Virus record (IMG/VR): IMGVR_UViG_3300037069_000806
Span: 1-64,000 of that record
Length of the DNA: 64,000 nt
DNA from: a virus
Reading direction: 5' to 3' (one strand)
Each line of letters begins with the position of its first letter. Position 1 is the stretch's first letter. Below, one piece after another: positions 42,435 through 50,439 of the stretch. Below the pieces are notes generated by a model. That model made no database searches. It had not been told where the DNA came from and saw only the letters and a list, made by a program, of their open reading frames with translations. The position numbers and the translations under genes were made by a program.

Positions 42435-42751
42435 TCCACCCCCGTCGCTGGCGCATTGTGCGCTCGATCCGCCGCCGTCTCGGTCTTCCGTGCCTGTCCG
42501 GTGCATGCGTTCGCAGCGGTCAGTGGGGCGCGCATCACACGAAGTGGTGTCACTGCGAGGACACGGACCTGACGCTCCGCGACCGCGCCATGACCTGGCC
42601 GAGCCTGACCCTCGGCGTCGAGGTGCTGCCCTGGAACTGGGAGTTCCGGTGGTGGCAGGACTGGGACATGACGTCATCCTTCGACCTTCGGTTCCTGTTC
42701 CTGCGGGTTGCGTGGTTCGCCAACCGACCGATGTTCCGGGACACGCCGTGA
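42431..42751 (+). CDS. Unknown Trp/Arg-rich protein
   Basis: 106 residues, 4-nt overlap with the gene before. Basic N-terminus (RRWRIVRSIRRRLG), four Cys within residues 21-42 (CLSGAC, CHC), and many Trp in the second half (WNWEFRWWQDWD). It may bind a metal or associate with membranes; no family recognised. Confidence 0.5.
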   Translation: MIHPRRWRIVRSIRRRLGLPCLSGACVRSGQWGAHHTKWCHCEDTDLTLRDRAMTWPSLTLGVEVLPWNWEFRWWQDWDMTSSFDLRFLFLRVAWFANRPMFRDTP

Positions 42752-43182
42752 TCGAACTGGTCGTGGTCCTGTTCATCCTGCTTGTGCTGGCGGGGGCCCT
42801 CTGGCTCCGCAGCAGCATCGTCAACAACCATCTCGAAGACATGATCGACTTGATGTCCGAACGCCTGGTCGCTGGACAGGATCGCGAGGCGGTGTGGAAG
42901 CGCCAGATGCAGAAGGTGGTCAACACCTTCGAAGAGGCCAACAAGAACATGAACCCGAACGCTCGTGGTGCGGCGCTGGCCAGTGCCCTGGCCTACAGCC
43001 AGGAAGCACAGCGGGTCACTTGGGAGCGGGACGTCATGTACGCCTGCGAGGCCGTTCCCGGCATCGTCACCACCCGCCACATGAGAGCCCGCAAGGCAGT
43101 GGCGCTTGCGTCCGACGCAGAAGCCGCGCGCCAGGGGATCACTCCCGCCCAACTCTTCTTCTCGTCCCTCAAACCCCTTTAG
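42748..43182 (+). CDS. Membrane-anchored protein, unknown
   Basis: 144 residues from GTG overlapping the previous gene. One N-terminal transmembrane helix (IELVVVLFILLVLAGALWL) leads to a long helical cytoplasmic domain (NHLEDMIDLMSERLVAGQ, MQKVVNTFEEANKNM). Function unknown. Confidence 0.55.
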   Translation: MIELVVVLFILLVLAGALWLRSSIVNNHLEDMIDLMSERLVAGQDREAVWKRQMQKVVNTFEEANKNMNPNARGAALASALAYSQEAQRVTWERDVMYACEAVPGIVTTRHMRARKAVALASDAEAARQGITPAQLFFSSLKPL

Positions 43183-43192
43183 GAGGTCCCGC

Positions 43193-43870
43193 ATGCCAAT
43201 GGTCGTCGGTCTTCATGGTTACGCCCAGTCCGGCAAGGACACCGTGGCGAAGGTGCTCATCGAGCGCTACGGCTTCAAGCGACTGGCCTTCGCCGATGCC
43301 CTGCGGGAGGCGCTCTACCGGCTCAACCCCTGGGTCTGCGTCGTGTTGCCCTTCAACTTCGACGTTCCCAAGGAAGACTACGTTCGGCTCCGCGACTTGG
43401 TCGACACCTACGGGTGGGACGAGGCCAAGCAATACCACGAGGTCCGTGTCCTCCTCCAGGCTATGGGAACCGAGGTCGGCCGGGAGGTCATCAGCGACAC
43501 GGTCTGGATCGACATCGTCCTTCGGCAGATCGAGCAGCAGTGGGACGGCCGGTTCGTGATCACCGACGTCCGGTTCGAGAACGAGGCCCAGGCGCTGGAC
43601 GATGCGTTCGGAAACACCTCCGGGGCGTCCCTGGTCCTGGCCAAGATTGTCCGCCCGGGCGTTGGGCCCGTGAACGCCCACGTGTCGGACGCCGGACTCC
43701 CCGACTTCTACTTCGATGAGACGATCAACAACGACGGGACCCTGGAAGATCTGGGGCGCGAGGTCACCGCCCTCCTGGGCCCCCTCGTCACCGGCCCCCC
43801 GGCCTCCTCTCTGCCGGTCGACCCGGTGGCGCTTGAGGCCAACGCCCTCTTCGATTCGTACGTTGGCTAG
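43193..43870 (+). CDS. Deoxynucleoside monophosphate kinase
   Basis: 225 residues, preceded by a perfect AGGAGGT ribosome site. P-loop GLHGYAQSGKDTVA is at residues 6-19, followed by FADALREALYRLNP; a LLQAMGTEVGREVISDTVW stretch near 88 and VITDVRFENEAQAL near 122 match T4 gp1-type dNMP kinases and phage adenylate-kinase-like enzymes. It feeds dNDP/dNTP synthesis along with RNR and ThyX. Confidence 0.8.
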   Translation: MPMVVGLHGYAQSGKDTVAKVLIERYGFKRLAFADALREALYRLNPWVCVVLPFNFDVPKEDYVRLRDLVDTYGWDEAKQYHEVRVLLQAMGTEVGREVISDTVWIDIVLRQIEQQWDGRFVITDVRFENEAQALDDAFGNTSGASLVLAKIVRPGVGPVNAHVSDAGLPDFYFDETINNDGTLEDLGREVTALLGPLVTGPPASSLPVDPVALEANALFDSYVG

Positions 43871-44204
43871 TCGGTCACGGGTTCATCGGGGGCGCAAGAC
43901 CCAGGAACTCGTCGCTCAGTGGTTCGAGAAGAGGGGCTGGCCCCGGGCGTACTCCAAGGGAGCGAGCGCGTCTGGCAAGGACATCATGAGGATGACCGGT
44001 CTATCCCCTGAGGTGAAGGCCACCACGGGCAGTGACTATCTCGGGGCCCTTCGCCAGGCGGAGGCGAATGCGGAGCCCGGAGACGTCTCCTTCGTTGTCC
44101 ACCGGCCCAACGGATACGGACCCGAGAAGATCGACCGATGGCTCATGATCCTCCGCCTGGAGGACGGGACCGAACTGCTGAAGAAGGCTGGTTACCAAGA
44201 CTGA
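43863..44204 (+). CDS. PDDEXK nuclease, Holliday-junction resolvase/VRR-like
   Basis: 113 residues from TTG overlapping the kinase by 8 nt. RGRKTQELVAQWFEKRGWPRAYSKGASASGKDI is followed by PEVKATT; the Asp of GKDI and E-x-K of EVKA form a nuclease site. This is the second such small nuclease in the window, distinct in sequence from that at 38620. A role in resolving replication intermediates is likely. Confidence 0.65.
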   Translation: MASRSRVHRGRKTQELVAQWFEKRGWPRAYSKGASASGKDIMRMTGLSPEVKATTGSDYLGALRQAEANAEPGDVSFVVHRPNGYGPEKIDRWLMILRLEDGTELLKKAGYQD

Positions 44205-44212
44205 CCGAATCC

Positions 44213-44258
44213 TTCGTACCCTCGTTTCGGGAATCACTTGACAACCGAGGGGTACGAA
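44213..44258 (+). promoter_or_regulatory. Inverted repeat overlapping the ribosome site of the SpoVS-like gene
   Basis: TTCGTACCCTCG (44213-44224) pairs with CGAGGGGTACGAA (44246-44258), with a one-base bulge and 21-nt loop containing TTGACA. The right arm includes the GAGGGG ribosome site and ends one base before the ATG. It could be an operator or an RNA hairpin that hides the ribosome site. Confidence 0.6.
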
Positions 44259-44549
44259 ATGGGCGCACAAGTTGATCGTGATGAGGAGAACCTGCTGCGG
44301 GTAGCCGCTACCAGCGCTCCCTCTGAGTTGGCCGCCGCTATCTCCCATGCGTTGTACGACAGCAAGCGCGTGGTTCTGCGGGCCATTGGAGCAGGAGCCG
44401 TCAACCAGTCGGTGAAGGCCATCGCCATCGCTCAGTCCTACGTGGGCCAGCGGGGGCTGTACCTGACCTGCCGACCAGGCTTTGCCACCGTGAAGATGCC
44501 GGACGGCAAAGAGGTCTCGGCCATCGTCTTCCGCGTTGAGGCGAACTGA
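44259..44549 (+). CDS. spoVS: SpoVS-family (Alba-like) protein
   Basis: 96 residues. The start at ATG 44259 follows GAGGGG; an upstream TTG (44238) is also in frame. LRVAATSAPSELAAAISHAL, then RAIGAGAVNQSVKAIAIAQ and VSAIVFRVEA match the SpoVS family, whose members have an Alba-like fold and form dimers that may bind nucleic acid. The IGAGAVNQ.VKA core is very characteristic. In Bacillus SpoVS affects sporulation. In the phage it may modify host development or coat DNA/RNA. Confidence 0.85.
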   Translation: MGAQVDRDEENLLRVAATSAPSELAAAISHALYDSKRVVLRAIGAGAVNQSVKAIAIAQSYVGQRGLYLTCRPGFATVKMPDGKEVSAIVFRVEAN

Positions 44550-44557
44550 TACTTCCC

Positions 44558-44580
44558 AACCGGTTCCTCCTACACTTCAA
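44558..44580 (+). promoter_or_regulatory. Candidate promoter AACCGGTT/TACACT
   Basis: AACCGGTT (44558-44565) is followed after 5 nt by TACACT, 29 nt before the GTG start at 44605. It begins the block of small unknown genes. Confidence 0.45.
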
Positions 44581-44604
44581 GTAGGCCTATGCCTGGAGGA
44601 ACTT

Positions 44605-44886
44605 GTGGACGGAACCAACCCATACCAGGGCCCGAGTACGGGTCAGGGTCGTCGGGCTGCGTTCATTCAGCAGGCGCTGGCGCACACAGCGCCGTACCAG
44701 CGTCGATCTGTTCTCGACTCGACTCCTTCAGGCACCGGCTACGCAGCGGCCGACCGGTCTCGGATGCTCCCGAGCGGCGACTTCTTGCACACCCCCAACG
44801 GGGTCGCCCAGGACACCTGGCAGACACGCCAGAACTCCTACCTGGACGCCCCCGCATCGAAGTTCTCGTACCGGCCGTTCGGCTAA
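44605..44886 (+). CDS. Unknown protein
   Basis: 93 residues from GTG with GGAGGA 5-10 nt upstream. Gly/Gln/Ser-rich and basic (NPYQGPSTGQGRRAAFIQQAL; RQNSYLDAPASKFSYRPFG). It appears largely disordered. First gene after a palindromic promoter-like element. Function unknown. Confidence 0.5.
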   Translation: MDGTNPYQGPSTGQGRRAAFIQQALAHTAPYQRRSVLDSTPSGTGYAAADRSRMLPSGDFLHTPNGVAQDTWQTRQNSYLDAPASKFSYRPFG

Positions 44887-44897
44887 GGAGTCCGCGC

Positions 44898-45293
44898 ATG
44901 TCTGCTTCCGCTTCCCTCAACCGTCCTGCTGGGTCTTGGACGGGCTACCCCGACCCGAGCAAGACCAACCTGATCTCCGACGCCGACGTGCGCGGCGGCA
45001 GCGCGAACTTCCCGGCCGAGGGCACCGAGGTCGCGACCCGGGTTTCCAACGTGTCCGCTGCGCCGAGCAAGAACACCAAGCCGCGCAAGAAGGGCAACGC
45101 GTCCGGCGGTGCCATCGAGGCCGCGACCGCGACCCACAAGGCCAACATCGCCGAGCGCCTGGGTGCCAAGTGTGCCCCGACGGTCCCGATGTACAAGGCG
45201 AACGCGCCCGAGGCTGGGCTGACCGGCCGCAACGTCCGCATCCTTCCTTCCTCGATGGGTAGCCGGGACTTCTACGACCGTCGCGACGCGTAG
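44898..45293 (+). CDS. Unknown Ala/Ser/Lys-rich protein
   Basis: 131 residues with AAGGAG 8 nt upstream. Low-complexity, basic middle (SKNTKPRKKGNASGGAIEAATATHK) and a C-terminus ending GSRDFYDRRDA. It could be a DNA-binding or virion-associated protein. No family recognised. Confidence 0.5.
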   Translation: MSASASLNRPAGSWTGYPDPSKTNLISDADVRGGSANFPAEGTEVATRVSNVSAAPSKNTKPRKKGNASGGAIEAATATHKANIAERLGAKCAPTVPMYKANAPEAGLTGRNVRILPSSMGSRDFYDRRDA

Positions 45294-45295
45294 CC

Positions 45296-45802
45296 GTGGC
45301 TGCGGTCCAGCGGCCTACGACAAGGAGTCGCCGGGCCCACTTCGACACGGGCGTGACCCGGGATCATGCGCAGGAAGCCACCGAGGCCATATCTCGGTTG
45401 CAGTCGGCTGATCCCTCGTCGTACTGGCGCGTAAGCCCTCCCGAGCCCGGGGCCGCCGTTCATCCGATTCATGGTGCGCGGGGAGAGACGGCTGGCTTCG
45501 TCGCTCTCAAGCCTGAGGGCAACCACAAGGTCAACATCGGCGGTCTCGTCGCGAAGCCCGGGCACAGCGGCATCACCCGCGCTGCGCTGGAGGTCGCAGA
45601 CCGTCGGCACCCCGACCGGTCACAGCACCTTGACGCGTTCGACGGCCACCTGCCCCAGATCTACGCCAAGCACGGCTTCCAGGAGACCGGCCGCCTTCCC
45701 TTCGATGAGAAGTACGCGCCCGCCTCGTGGAAGCCCGAGTTCGGCAAGCCCGACGTCGTCTTCATGTCCCGGCCTTCGGCCCGCGAGCGAGGTGTGGGAT
45801 GA
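45296..45802 (+). CDS. GNAT-like acetyltransferase (putative)
   Basis: 168 residues from GTG. The segment VNIGGLVAKPGHSGITRAAL...HLDAFDGHLPQIYAKHGFQETGR recalls the C-terminal half of GNAT enzymes, where an acetyl-CoA-binding loop is followed by Y..HGF. The usual Q-x-x-G-x-G/A motif is not clear (GHSGITRAAL is a weak match). Substrate unknown. Confidence 0.45.
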   Translation: MAAVQRPTTRSRRAHFDTGVTRDHAQEATEAISRLQSADPSSYWRVSPPEPGAAVHPIHGARGETAGFVALKPEGNHKVNIGGLVAKPGHSGITRAALEVADRRHPDRSQHLDAFDGHLPQIYAKHGFQETGRLPFDEKYAPASWKPEFGKPDVVFMSRPSARERGVG

Positions 45803-46329
45803 GCGCCCAGAACTGGCTTTCGACCCAGGATGGGCTTCCGAGTACCCCCGTTCGCTCCAACGGCGGTGGGGGAACTCAGATTGTCGGCTTCCGGTCGGTC
45901 CTGGACGCGCGCCGGGCGATGTTGGGCCAGCGGGCCCCATCTGCTGAGTACCCCGACGGCTACCTCGGCACGATCATCGACCGTCGCCAGGACAAGTTGC
46001 TCAAGGAAGTCCAGAACCGACTGACCAGCCGGTCCTATCAGCGCGGAGTCCACAAGGGGGAGCGCGTTGATCCCCGCGACTACCGCTGGAACGGGGACGT
46101 CGATCCCCAGGCCGGTCTGCGGGCTGAGGCGCGCGGTGAGAAGTGGACCGCCGCCGGAGCCACCCCGCAAGAGAAGTTGGCGCACATGGGCAAGGTCGAC
46201 GCCCTGACGCCGCAAGAGATGGACGCGCTCTACCAGAAGTTCGGGGTGGATCCGTCCATGCGTGACCTCACCGTGGCATCGCCAGAACGGCAGTCACGTC
46301 TCGCCGAACTGCGACCCCGCTGGAGGTAA
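45799..46329 (+). CDS. Unknown protein
   Basis: 176 residues, 4-nt overlap with the gene before. Helical, charged C-terminal half (TPQEKLAHMGKVDALTPQEMDALYQKFGVDPSMRDL). Gly-rich N-terminus. Found in the block of unknown genes between replication and lysis. No motif. Confidence 0.5.
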   Translation: MSAQNWLSTQDGLPSTPVRSNGGGGTQIVGFRSVLDARRAMLGQRAPSAEYPDGYLGTIIDRRQDKLLKEVQNRLTSRSYQRGVHKGERVDPRDYRWNGDVDPQAGLRAEARGEKWTAAGATPQEKLAHMGKVDALTPQEMDALYQKFGVDPSMRDLTVASPERQSRLAELRPRWR

Positions 46330-46335
46330 GCCAAC

Positions 46336-47694
46336 ATGGCCCGGCAACGTAACCCTCAAGAGCCCCTCCAGTGGGACAACCTGTCCTCGGCGGACCAGAG
46401 GACTGGCGCGCAGAACGTTCGCGCGTACGGCCAGCACCTGGGCGACCTTGCCAACAAGCAGGCCGACAGCAAGGAGCGCCAGGCGGAGAAGTCCAAGCCG
46501 TCCTCGGCCAAGACCCAGCGTGTCGCCGCTGCTCGCATGCGCAAGGCGGCCGACGCCATCGGCGGTGTCGACCTGACCCTGGGACGAGCCACCCGTAACC
46601 GAGTCTCGGCGGTCGAGGATGCAGCGACCTCGCACCGGATGCCCCACGAGTCGGTTGCTGGCGCGGGATGGTACTTCGACGCGCATCGTGCAGTCCGTGA
46701 GGCCGCCCCGAACCTTCCAGTTCACCGGGCCATCGGTGCCTCCTCCTCTCTGTCTCCGGGCGCACGGCCCGAGGACGAGCGCAAGGCTCTGGGTGGGATC
46801 GCGGACGCGAACGAGAAGGGCTCCGTCACCATGCACCCCCGCCTGGTGCAGCACCTGGAGTCGCGCGGCGTCAGTGTCCCGGACGAGGTCAAGGGCAAGT
46901 CCGTGAAGTTCTCCGACCTGCCCGGCCACGTGGTCGGTGCAATGGCGGCTCCGGAGTCGCGGGCCTCGGTAGCCAAGCACTCGCGTGGTGTGGAGTGGGA
47001 CCGTATCAGCGCTGTCTCGAACCCGCTGACCCTTGGCAAGGCGCACGACGTCGTCCGTGGTCACATCGAGCAGGCGCAGGACCCGAGTGCGGCCCCCAAG
47101 ACGTGGTCCTACACGCAGAACCAGGAGCACTCCGTTCCTGGAACGCCCGAGCATCACGAGTACATGGACCGCGCCGACGACCTGGGCAAGCGGATTCGTG
47201 GCGAAGTCCCGAAGGGCCAGGCGACTCTGGACCTGTATGGCCGTCACCAGTCCAACGAGGGTCCGCTGTCCAACCACGGCCACACTGCCGAGGACTCCTG
47301 GCAGCGCTCGATCTCCATCGACCGCAAGCACCCGAATCTCTCCAAGTCACTGGGTGACCAGGCCCCTCCGCCCAAGGGCGCGGTCGGCAAGGGTGACACC
47401 TCGGTCACGGCGGGCGGCGTATACCACGCCTGGAACAACGAGGCGACGCGCCGTGCCTCCGTCCACCTTCAGGACAAGCACGGGATGGACCGGACCGTGC
47501 CGACCACGCTGGTGCAGGAGACGGGCTGGACATCGACGCGCCGACGGGCGGCCAACGAGGGTCGTGGCGAAGCAGGCAGCAAGGACCCGCAGTGGAACGC
47601 GCACGTGCGAAGCCGCAACGCCGAGGCGAAGGCCGGGGCTGACGCGCTGAAGGCCGACGCGAAGCCCATCAAAGGCCAAGGAAAGTTGTTCTGA
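46336..47694 (+). CDS. Unknown 452-residue protein ending in QGKLF
   Basis: A large soluble protein. N-terminal 100 residues are helical and basic (RQRNPQEPLQWDNLSSADQRTG, ARMRKAADAIGG). The middle and C-terminal parts contain no recognised motif. It ends GQGKLF, matching the Q-x-x-L-F form of beta sliding-clamp-binding peptides; the proteins ending at 52567 and 53653 have related tails. Function unknown. Confidence 0.6.
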   Translation: MARQRNPQEPLQWDNLSSADQRTGAQNVRAYGQHLGDLANKQADSKERQAEKSKPSSAKTQRVAAARMRKAADAIGGVDLTLGRATRNRVSAVEDAATSHRMPHESVAGAGWYFDAHRAVREAAPNLPVHRAIGASSSLSPGARPEDERKALGGIADANEKGSVTMHPRLVQHLESRGVSVPDEVKGKSVKFSDLPGHVVGAMAAPESRASVAKHSRGVEWDRISAVSNPLTLGKAHDVVRGHIEQAQDPSAAPKTWSYTQNQEHSVPGTPEHHEYMDRADDLGKRIRGEVPKGQATLDLYGRHQSNEGPLSNHGHTAEDSWQRSISIDRKHPNLSKSLGDQAPPPKGAVGKGDTSVTAGGVYHAWNNEATRRASVHLQDKHGMDRTVPTTLVQETGWTSTRRRAANEGRGEAGSKDPQWNAHVRSRNAEAKAGADALKADAKPIKGQGKLF

Positions 47695-48008
47695 TGATCG
47701 GCGGCGGCCCGGGACCGTGGGAGAGCAACCAGGAGCGGCTGGTATCCGACTCTCTGTACGCGAACACACACGAGAACCGGCTGATCGAGCAGGCCCTGGC
47801 GGAGTACACCGCCTCCAACGATGAGATCCGGGGAATCCGACCCCCGCTCCCGCAGATCCAGATGTGGCCGGACCGGAACCAGCCGAACCGACCGGTGATC
47901 GGCATTGAGGACATTGCGCGACTGGACGACCTGTACCAGCGGATCGACTTCTCGGGCAGTCAGAGCGGTTACCAGGGAACTGGATACCCCGCTCTCGGCG
48001 TGTCCTAG
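47694..48008 (+). CDS. Unknown protein
   Basis: 104 residues; ATG overlaps the previous TGA. Polar, with ENRLIEQALAEYTASNDEIRGI and a Pro-rich PPLPQIQMWPDRNQPNRP. No motif recognised. Confidence 0.5.
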   Translation: MIGGGPGPWESNQERLVSDSLYANTHENRLIEQALAEYTASNDEIRGIRPPLPQIQMWPDRNQPNRPVIGIEDIARLDDLYQRIDFSGSQSGYQGTGYPALGVS

Positions 48009-48045
48009 TACCGGTTCAATAGAACCGTAGGGGAGAATCGGTTCC
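48009..48045 (+). promoter_or_regulatory. Palindrome-rich gap before gene at 48046
   Basis: TACCGGTT (48009-48016), then AGAACCG and AATCGGTTCC follow within 37 nt. GGGGAG at 48030-48035 could be the ribosome site for ATG 48046. The repeated half-sites resemble the region at 51774. Confidence 0.4.
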
Positions 48046-48213
48046 ATGAGTCGTCGTCCTCTGAAGTCAACCGACAAGCGTCGGACGAAGTCTGGTTCCG
48101 ATGGTGGCGGTCGCCACAAGATCGAAGCCTCGGAGAACGGATCGGGCGGTGGGTTCTCCCTCTTCAACGACCGCCGCAAGGGCAAGAACGGAACCGGAAA
48201 GAGAGCGTCCTGA
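48046..48213 (+). CDS. Small basic protein
   Basis: 55 residues, about one quarter Arg/Lys (MSRRPLKSTDKRRTKSG... FNDRRKGKNGTGKRAS), Gly/Ser-rich. It may bind nucleic acid. The stop overlaps the next ATG. Function unknown. Confidence 0.5.
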   Translation: MSRRPLKSTDKRRTKSGSDGGGRHKIEASENGSGGGFSLFNDRRKGKNGTGKRAS

Positions 48214-48491
48214 TGGCATACCCCCGATCTCGTTCCATGAACCTCGACCTGAGCGAGGGCATGACAGACGGCAAGTACAAGAAGGTCACTCGCGACCGTG
48301 GCGGTGATGTCGAGCGCACCACACAGGAGTCCCGCAAGGACTTGGACGACACGTGGTTCGGCATTCACGAGCAGCAGCCCAAGGTGCTGCCGGATGGCGT
48401 TCAGCACGCCACCCCGCAGTTCATTCCGACCAAGCCTGTCGACCCCATGACCGTGGCATCGCTTCGTGGTCAGGCAAACGACGGGCGCTAA
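48213..48491 (+). CDS. Unknown protein
   Basis: 92 residues. Charged N-terminus (LDLSEGMTDGKYKKVTRDRGGD) and a short WFGIHEQQPKVLPDG stretch. It precedes the endolysin by 11 nt. No motif recognised. Confidence 0.5.
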   Translation: MAYPRSRSMNLDLSEGMTDGKYKKVTRDRGGDVERTTQESRKDLDDTWFGIHEQQPKVLPDGVQHATPQFIPTKPVDPMTVASLRGQANDGR

Positions 48492-48502
48492 GGAGCAACC
48501 GC

Positions 48503-49465
48503 ATGGCGACCTACAACGGCTTCCCCTACATCCCCGCTTCGCACTACGGTCCGCTGCGCTCGCGCACGCGGCTCGTGGTGGTTCATACCGCCGAGACCCC
48601 TCTCCAGGAGGGCATCGCCCGGGCCGTGGCGAACTTCTTCCACAACCAGCCCGCGAACGACCCGAACCCGACCAGCGCGCACGCGATGGCGGACGACAAG
48701 AGCCTCATCCGTATGGTCCCTGACGAGAACATGGCCTGGGCCGCTGGCCCGCATGGCAACGTCGTTGGCCTCCACATCGAGCACGCAGGCGAGGCTTCCT
48801 TCTCGGCGGCACAGTGGAGCGGTCCGTACGCCAAGGAGATGCTCGTCTACTCCGCCCACCAGATCGCAATGTGGTGCGTCAAGTACCACATCCCCGTCGT
48901 GAAACTGACCTCGGCTGAGGTCGCTCGCGGCTACGCGGGGATCTGCGGACACGTGGACCTGTCCCACGCCTATCCCCAGGACACGAGCCACACCGATCCG
49001 GGCGCTGACTGGCCATGGGCCCTGCACCTCAGCCTGATCCGGGCCGAGGTTGCGCGGCTGACCAAGCCACCTACGCATGCCAAGCCGAAGCCCGACGCGC
49101 ACGCCCTGGCGGTCCTGCACCGGCTTCACCTCAAGAGCAAGGGCATCGTCAGCAAGATCATCCATCCCTTGAGGCCGACCGTTGTGTCGCTGTCCCGTCT
49201 CCAGGCGGCTGCGCACCACGACCCGGCTGCACCTGGCACGCCCAAGGAGTACGCGTCAACTGTGCTCCCCGTCGAGAAGGCTCTCGCTGCTGAGGGTCTC
49301 CTGCCCAAGCAGTACGTCGATGGCTCCTACGGAACCCTGACAGTGAAGGCTTACGCCGGGTGGCAGCACCGCCTCGGCTACACCGGGAACGCCGCTGACG
49401 GCATCCCCGGTCCCGCCTCACTAGCCGCCCTCGGGAAGCGGCGCGGTTTCGTAGTCGGTAAGTGA
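48503..49465 (+). CDS. Endolysin: N-acetylmuramoyl-L-alanine amidase
   Basis: 320 residues with AAGGAG upstream. The N-terminal amidase_2 domain has the zinc ligand His28 in VVVHTAET, AWAAGPHGN near 75, ICGHVDLSHAYPQ and DTSHTDPGADWPW near 160, supplying the other ligands. A Lys/Pro/His linker leads to a peptidoglycan-binding-like C-terminal unit (VDGSYGTLTVKAYAGWQHRLGY...DGIPGPASLAAL). It cleaves the amide between MurNAc and the peptide. No signal peptide, so a holin is required. Confidence 0.88.
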   Translation: MATYNGFPYIPASHYGPLRSRTRLVVVHTAETPLQEGIARAVANFFHNQPANDPNPTSAHAMADDKSLIRMVPDENMAWAAGPHGNVVGLHIEHAGEASFSAAQWSGPYAKEMLVYSAHQIAMWCVKYHIPVVKLTSAEVARGYAGICGHVDLSHAYPQDTSHTDPGADWPWALHLSLIRAEVARLTKPPTHAKPKPDAHALAVLHRLHLKSKGIVSKIIHPLRPTVVSLSRLQAAAHHDPAAPGTPKEYASTVLPVEKALAAEGLLPKQYVDGSYGTLTVKAYAGWQHRLGYTGNAADGIPGPASLAALGKRRGFVVGK

Positions 49466-49983
49466 GGGTCGGCCGCGTCCTGGCGGGCGCGCTCATCCCC
49501 CTGACGGTTCTGTTCGGTGCTGCTCTTGACGAGCGGACACCGACAGAACTGGCTGCGGGGCCTCAGGTAACCCCACCGATCAGCGAGACCTTCGTGCATC
49601 CCAAGGCGGCGGCCAAGCCACGGGTTCGCAGCCCTCGCCGGGTGCGACCGAAACCCCGACCGAAGCCGGTAGCGCATCTGCTACCGAAACACGCCGCGTC
49701 CCCGCCACCGATTCCGGGCTACGGGACATCGGCATGGGTCAACCGAGTTCGGCTGTGCATCATGCACTTCGAGAGCCACGGAAACTATCGGGCTCAGAAC
49801 CCGACTGACACCGCGTCGGGTGCCTACCAGTTCGTCAACACGACATGGATGGCGATCACCGGGCTGCCCGGACCGGCCAAGGCGTACAGCCCGGCCATTC
49901 AGGACCACGCCTTCTACGTCCTGTTCGCCAACGGTCGCGGGGCGCACAACTGGGCGACTTGGCCGCTCTGTGCCTCCCTATAG
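49462..49983 (+). CDS. Secreted Rpf/transglycosylase-like protein
   Basis: 173 residues from GTG overlapping the endolysin by 4 nt. A signal-like N-terminus (GRVLAGALIPLTVLFGAAL) is followed by a Pro/Arg-rich linker and a C-terminal muralytic domain (CIMHFESHGNYRAQNPTDTASGAYQFVNTTW), with catalytic Glu in HFESHG. This fits resuscitation-promoting-factor/lysozyme-like folds. It is probably an extra lysis enzyme that works outside the membrane, complementing the amidase. Confidence 0.75.
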   Translation: MRVGRVLAGALIPLTVLFGAALDERTPTELAAGPQVTPPISETFVHPKAAAKPRVRSPRRVRPKPRPKPVAHLLPKHAASPPPIPGYGTSAWVNRVRLCIMHFESHGNYRAQNPTDTASGAYQFVNTTWMAITGLPGPAKAYSPAIQDHAFYVLFANGRGAHNWATWPLCASL

Positions 49984-49987
49984 TCGG

Positions 49988-50025
49988 GCGTGTCGCTAGC
50001 GTCGAACCGGTTTCGAAGTACCGTT
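49988..50025 (+). promoter_or_regulatory. Composite promoter GCGTGTCG-N8-GAACCGGT-N8-ACCGTT
   Basis: GCGTGTCG (49988-49995), GAACCGGT (50004-50011), ACCGTT (50020-50025). ATG 50056 follows 30 nt later with AAGGAG. Same plan as 1296, 22288 and 37152, with one base less in the second spacer. Confidence 0.6.
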
Positions 50026-50055
50026 TCACTTGAGCCGAACACAAGGAGCACATAC

Positions 50056-50439
50056 ATGGCGCATCACAACAGCACGCCCCAAAGCGTCCTGGACGCCCCG
50101 ACTATCACGCGCACGTGGGAGTCCAAGCGCGGGGCCGACGATGGCCCGGTGGTCACCGTTCATACGGACGGGGAGACCGGACTCCAGACCTGGGACCCGA
50201 AGGCACCGCGCCGGTACCGCAGGCAGTCGACCATCCTCGGTCGCCGTCAGGCGCGCCGGAGCATGGAGCGGATGCTCGTGGAGAACCCGTCGCCCGAGCA
50301 CAAGGTCAACCTGAAGTCTCCGCATTGGCTGCGCGTGCTCAAGTTCGAGAAGGCTCGCGCCGCTGCGATGCAGGCTATGGCCGACCGCGACCTGGACACC
50401 CAGGCCCGCGCCGCGTTGGAGAAGTTGCGCAATGGCTGA
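50056..50439 (+). CDS. Unknown basic protein
   Basis: 127 residues, with AAGGAG 8-13 nt upstream. Basic, with RRYRRQSTILGRRQARRSMERML in the middle and a helical KFEKARAAAMQAMADRDL end. First gene after a composite promoter. No motif recognised. Confidence 0.55.
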   Translation: MAHHNSTPQSVLDAPTITRTWESKRGADDGPVVTVHTDGETGLQTWDPKAPRRYRRQSTILGRRQARRSMERMLVENPSPEHKVNLKSPHWLRVLKFEKARAAAMQAMADRDLDTQARAALEKLRNG

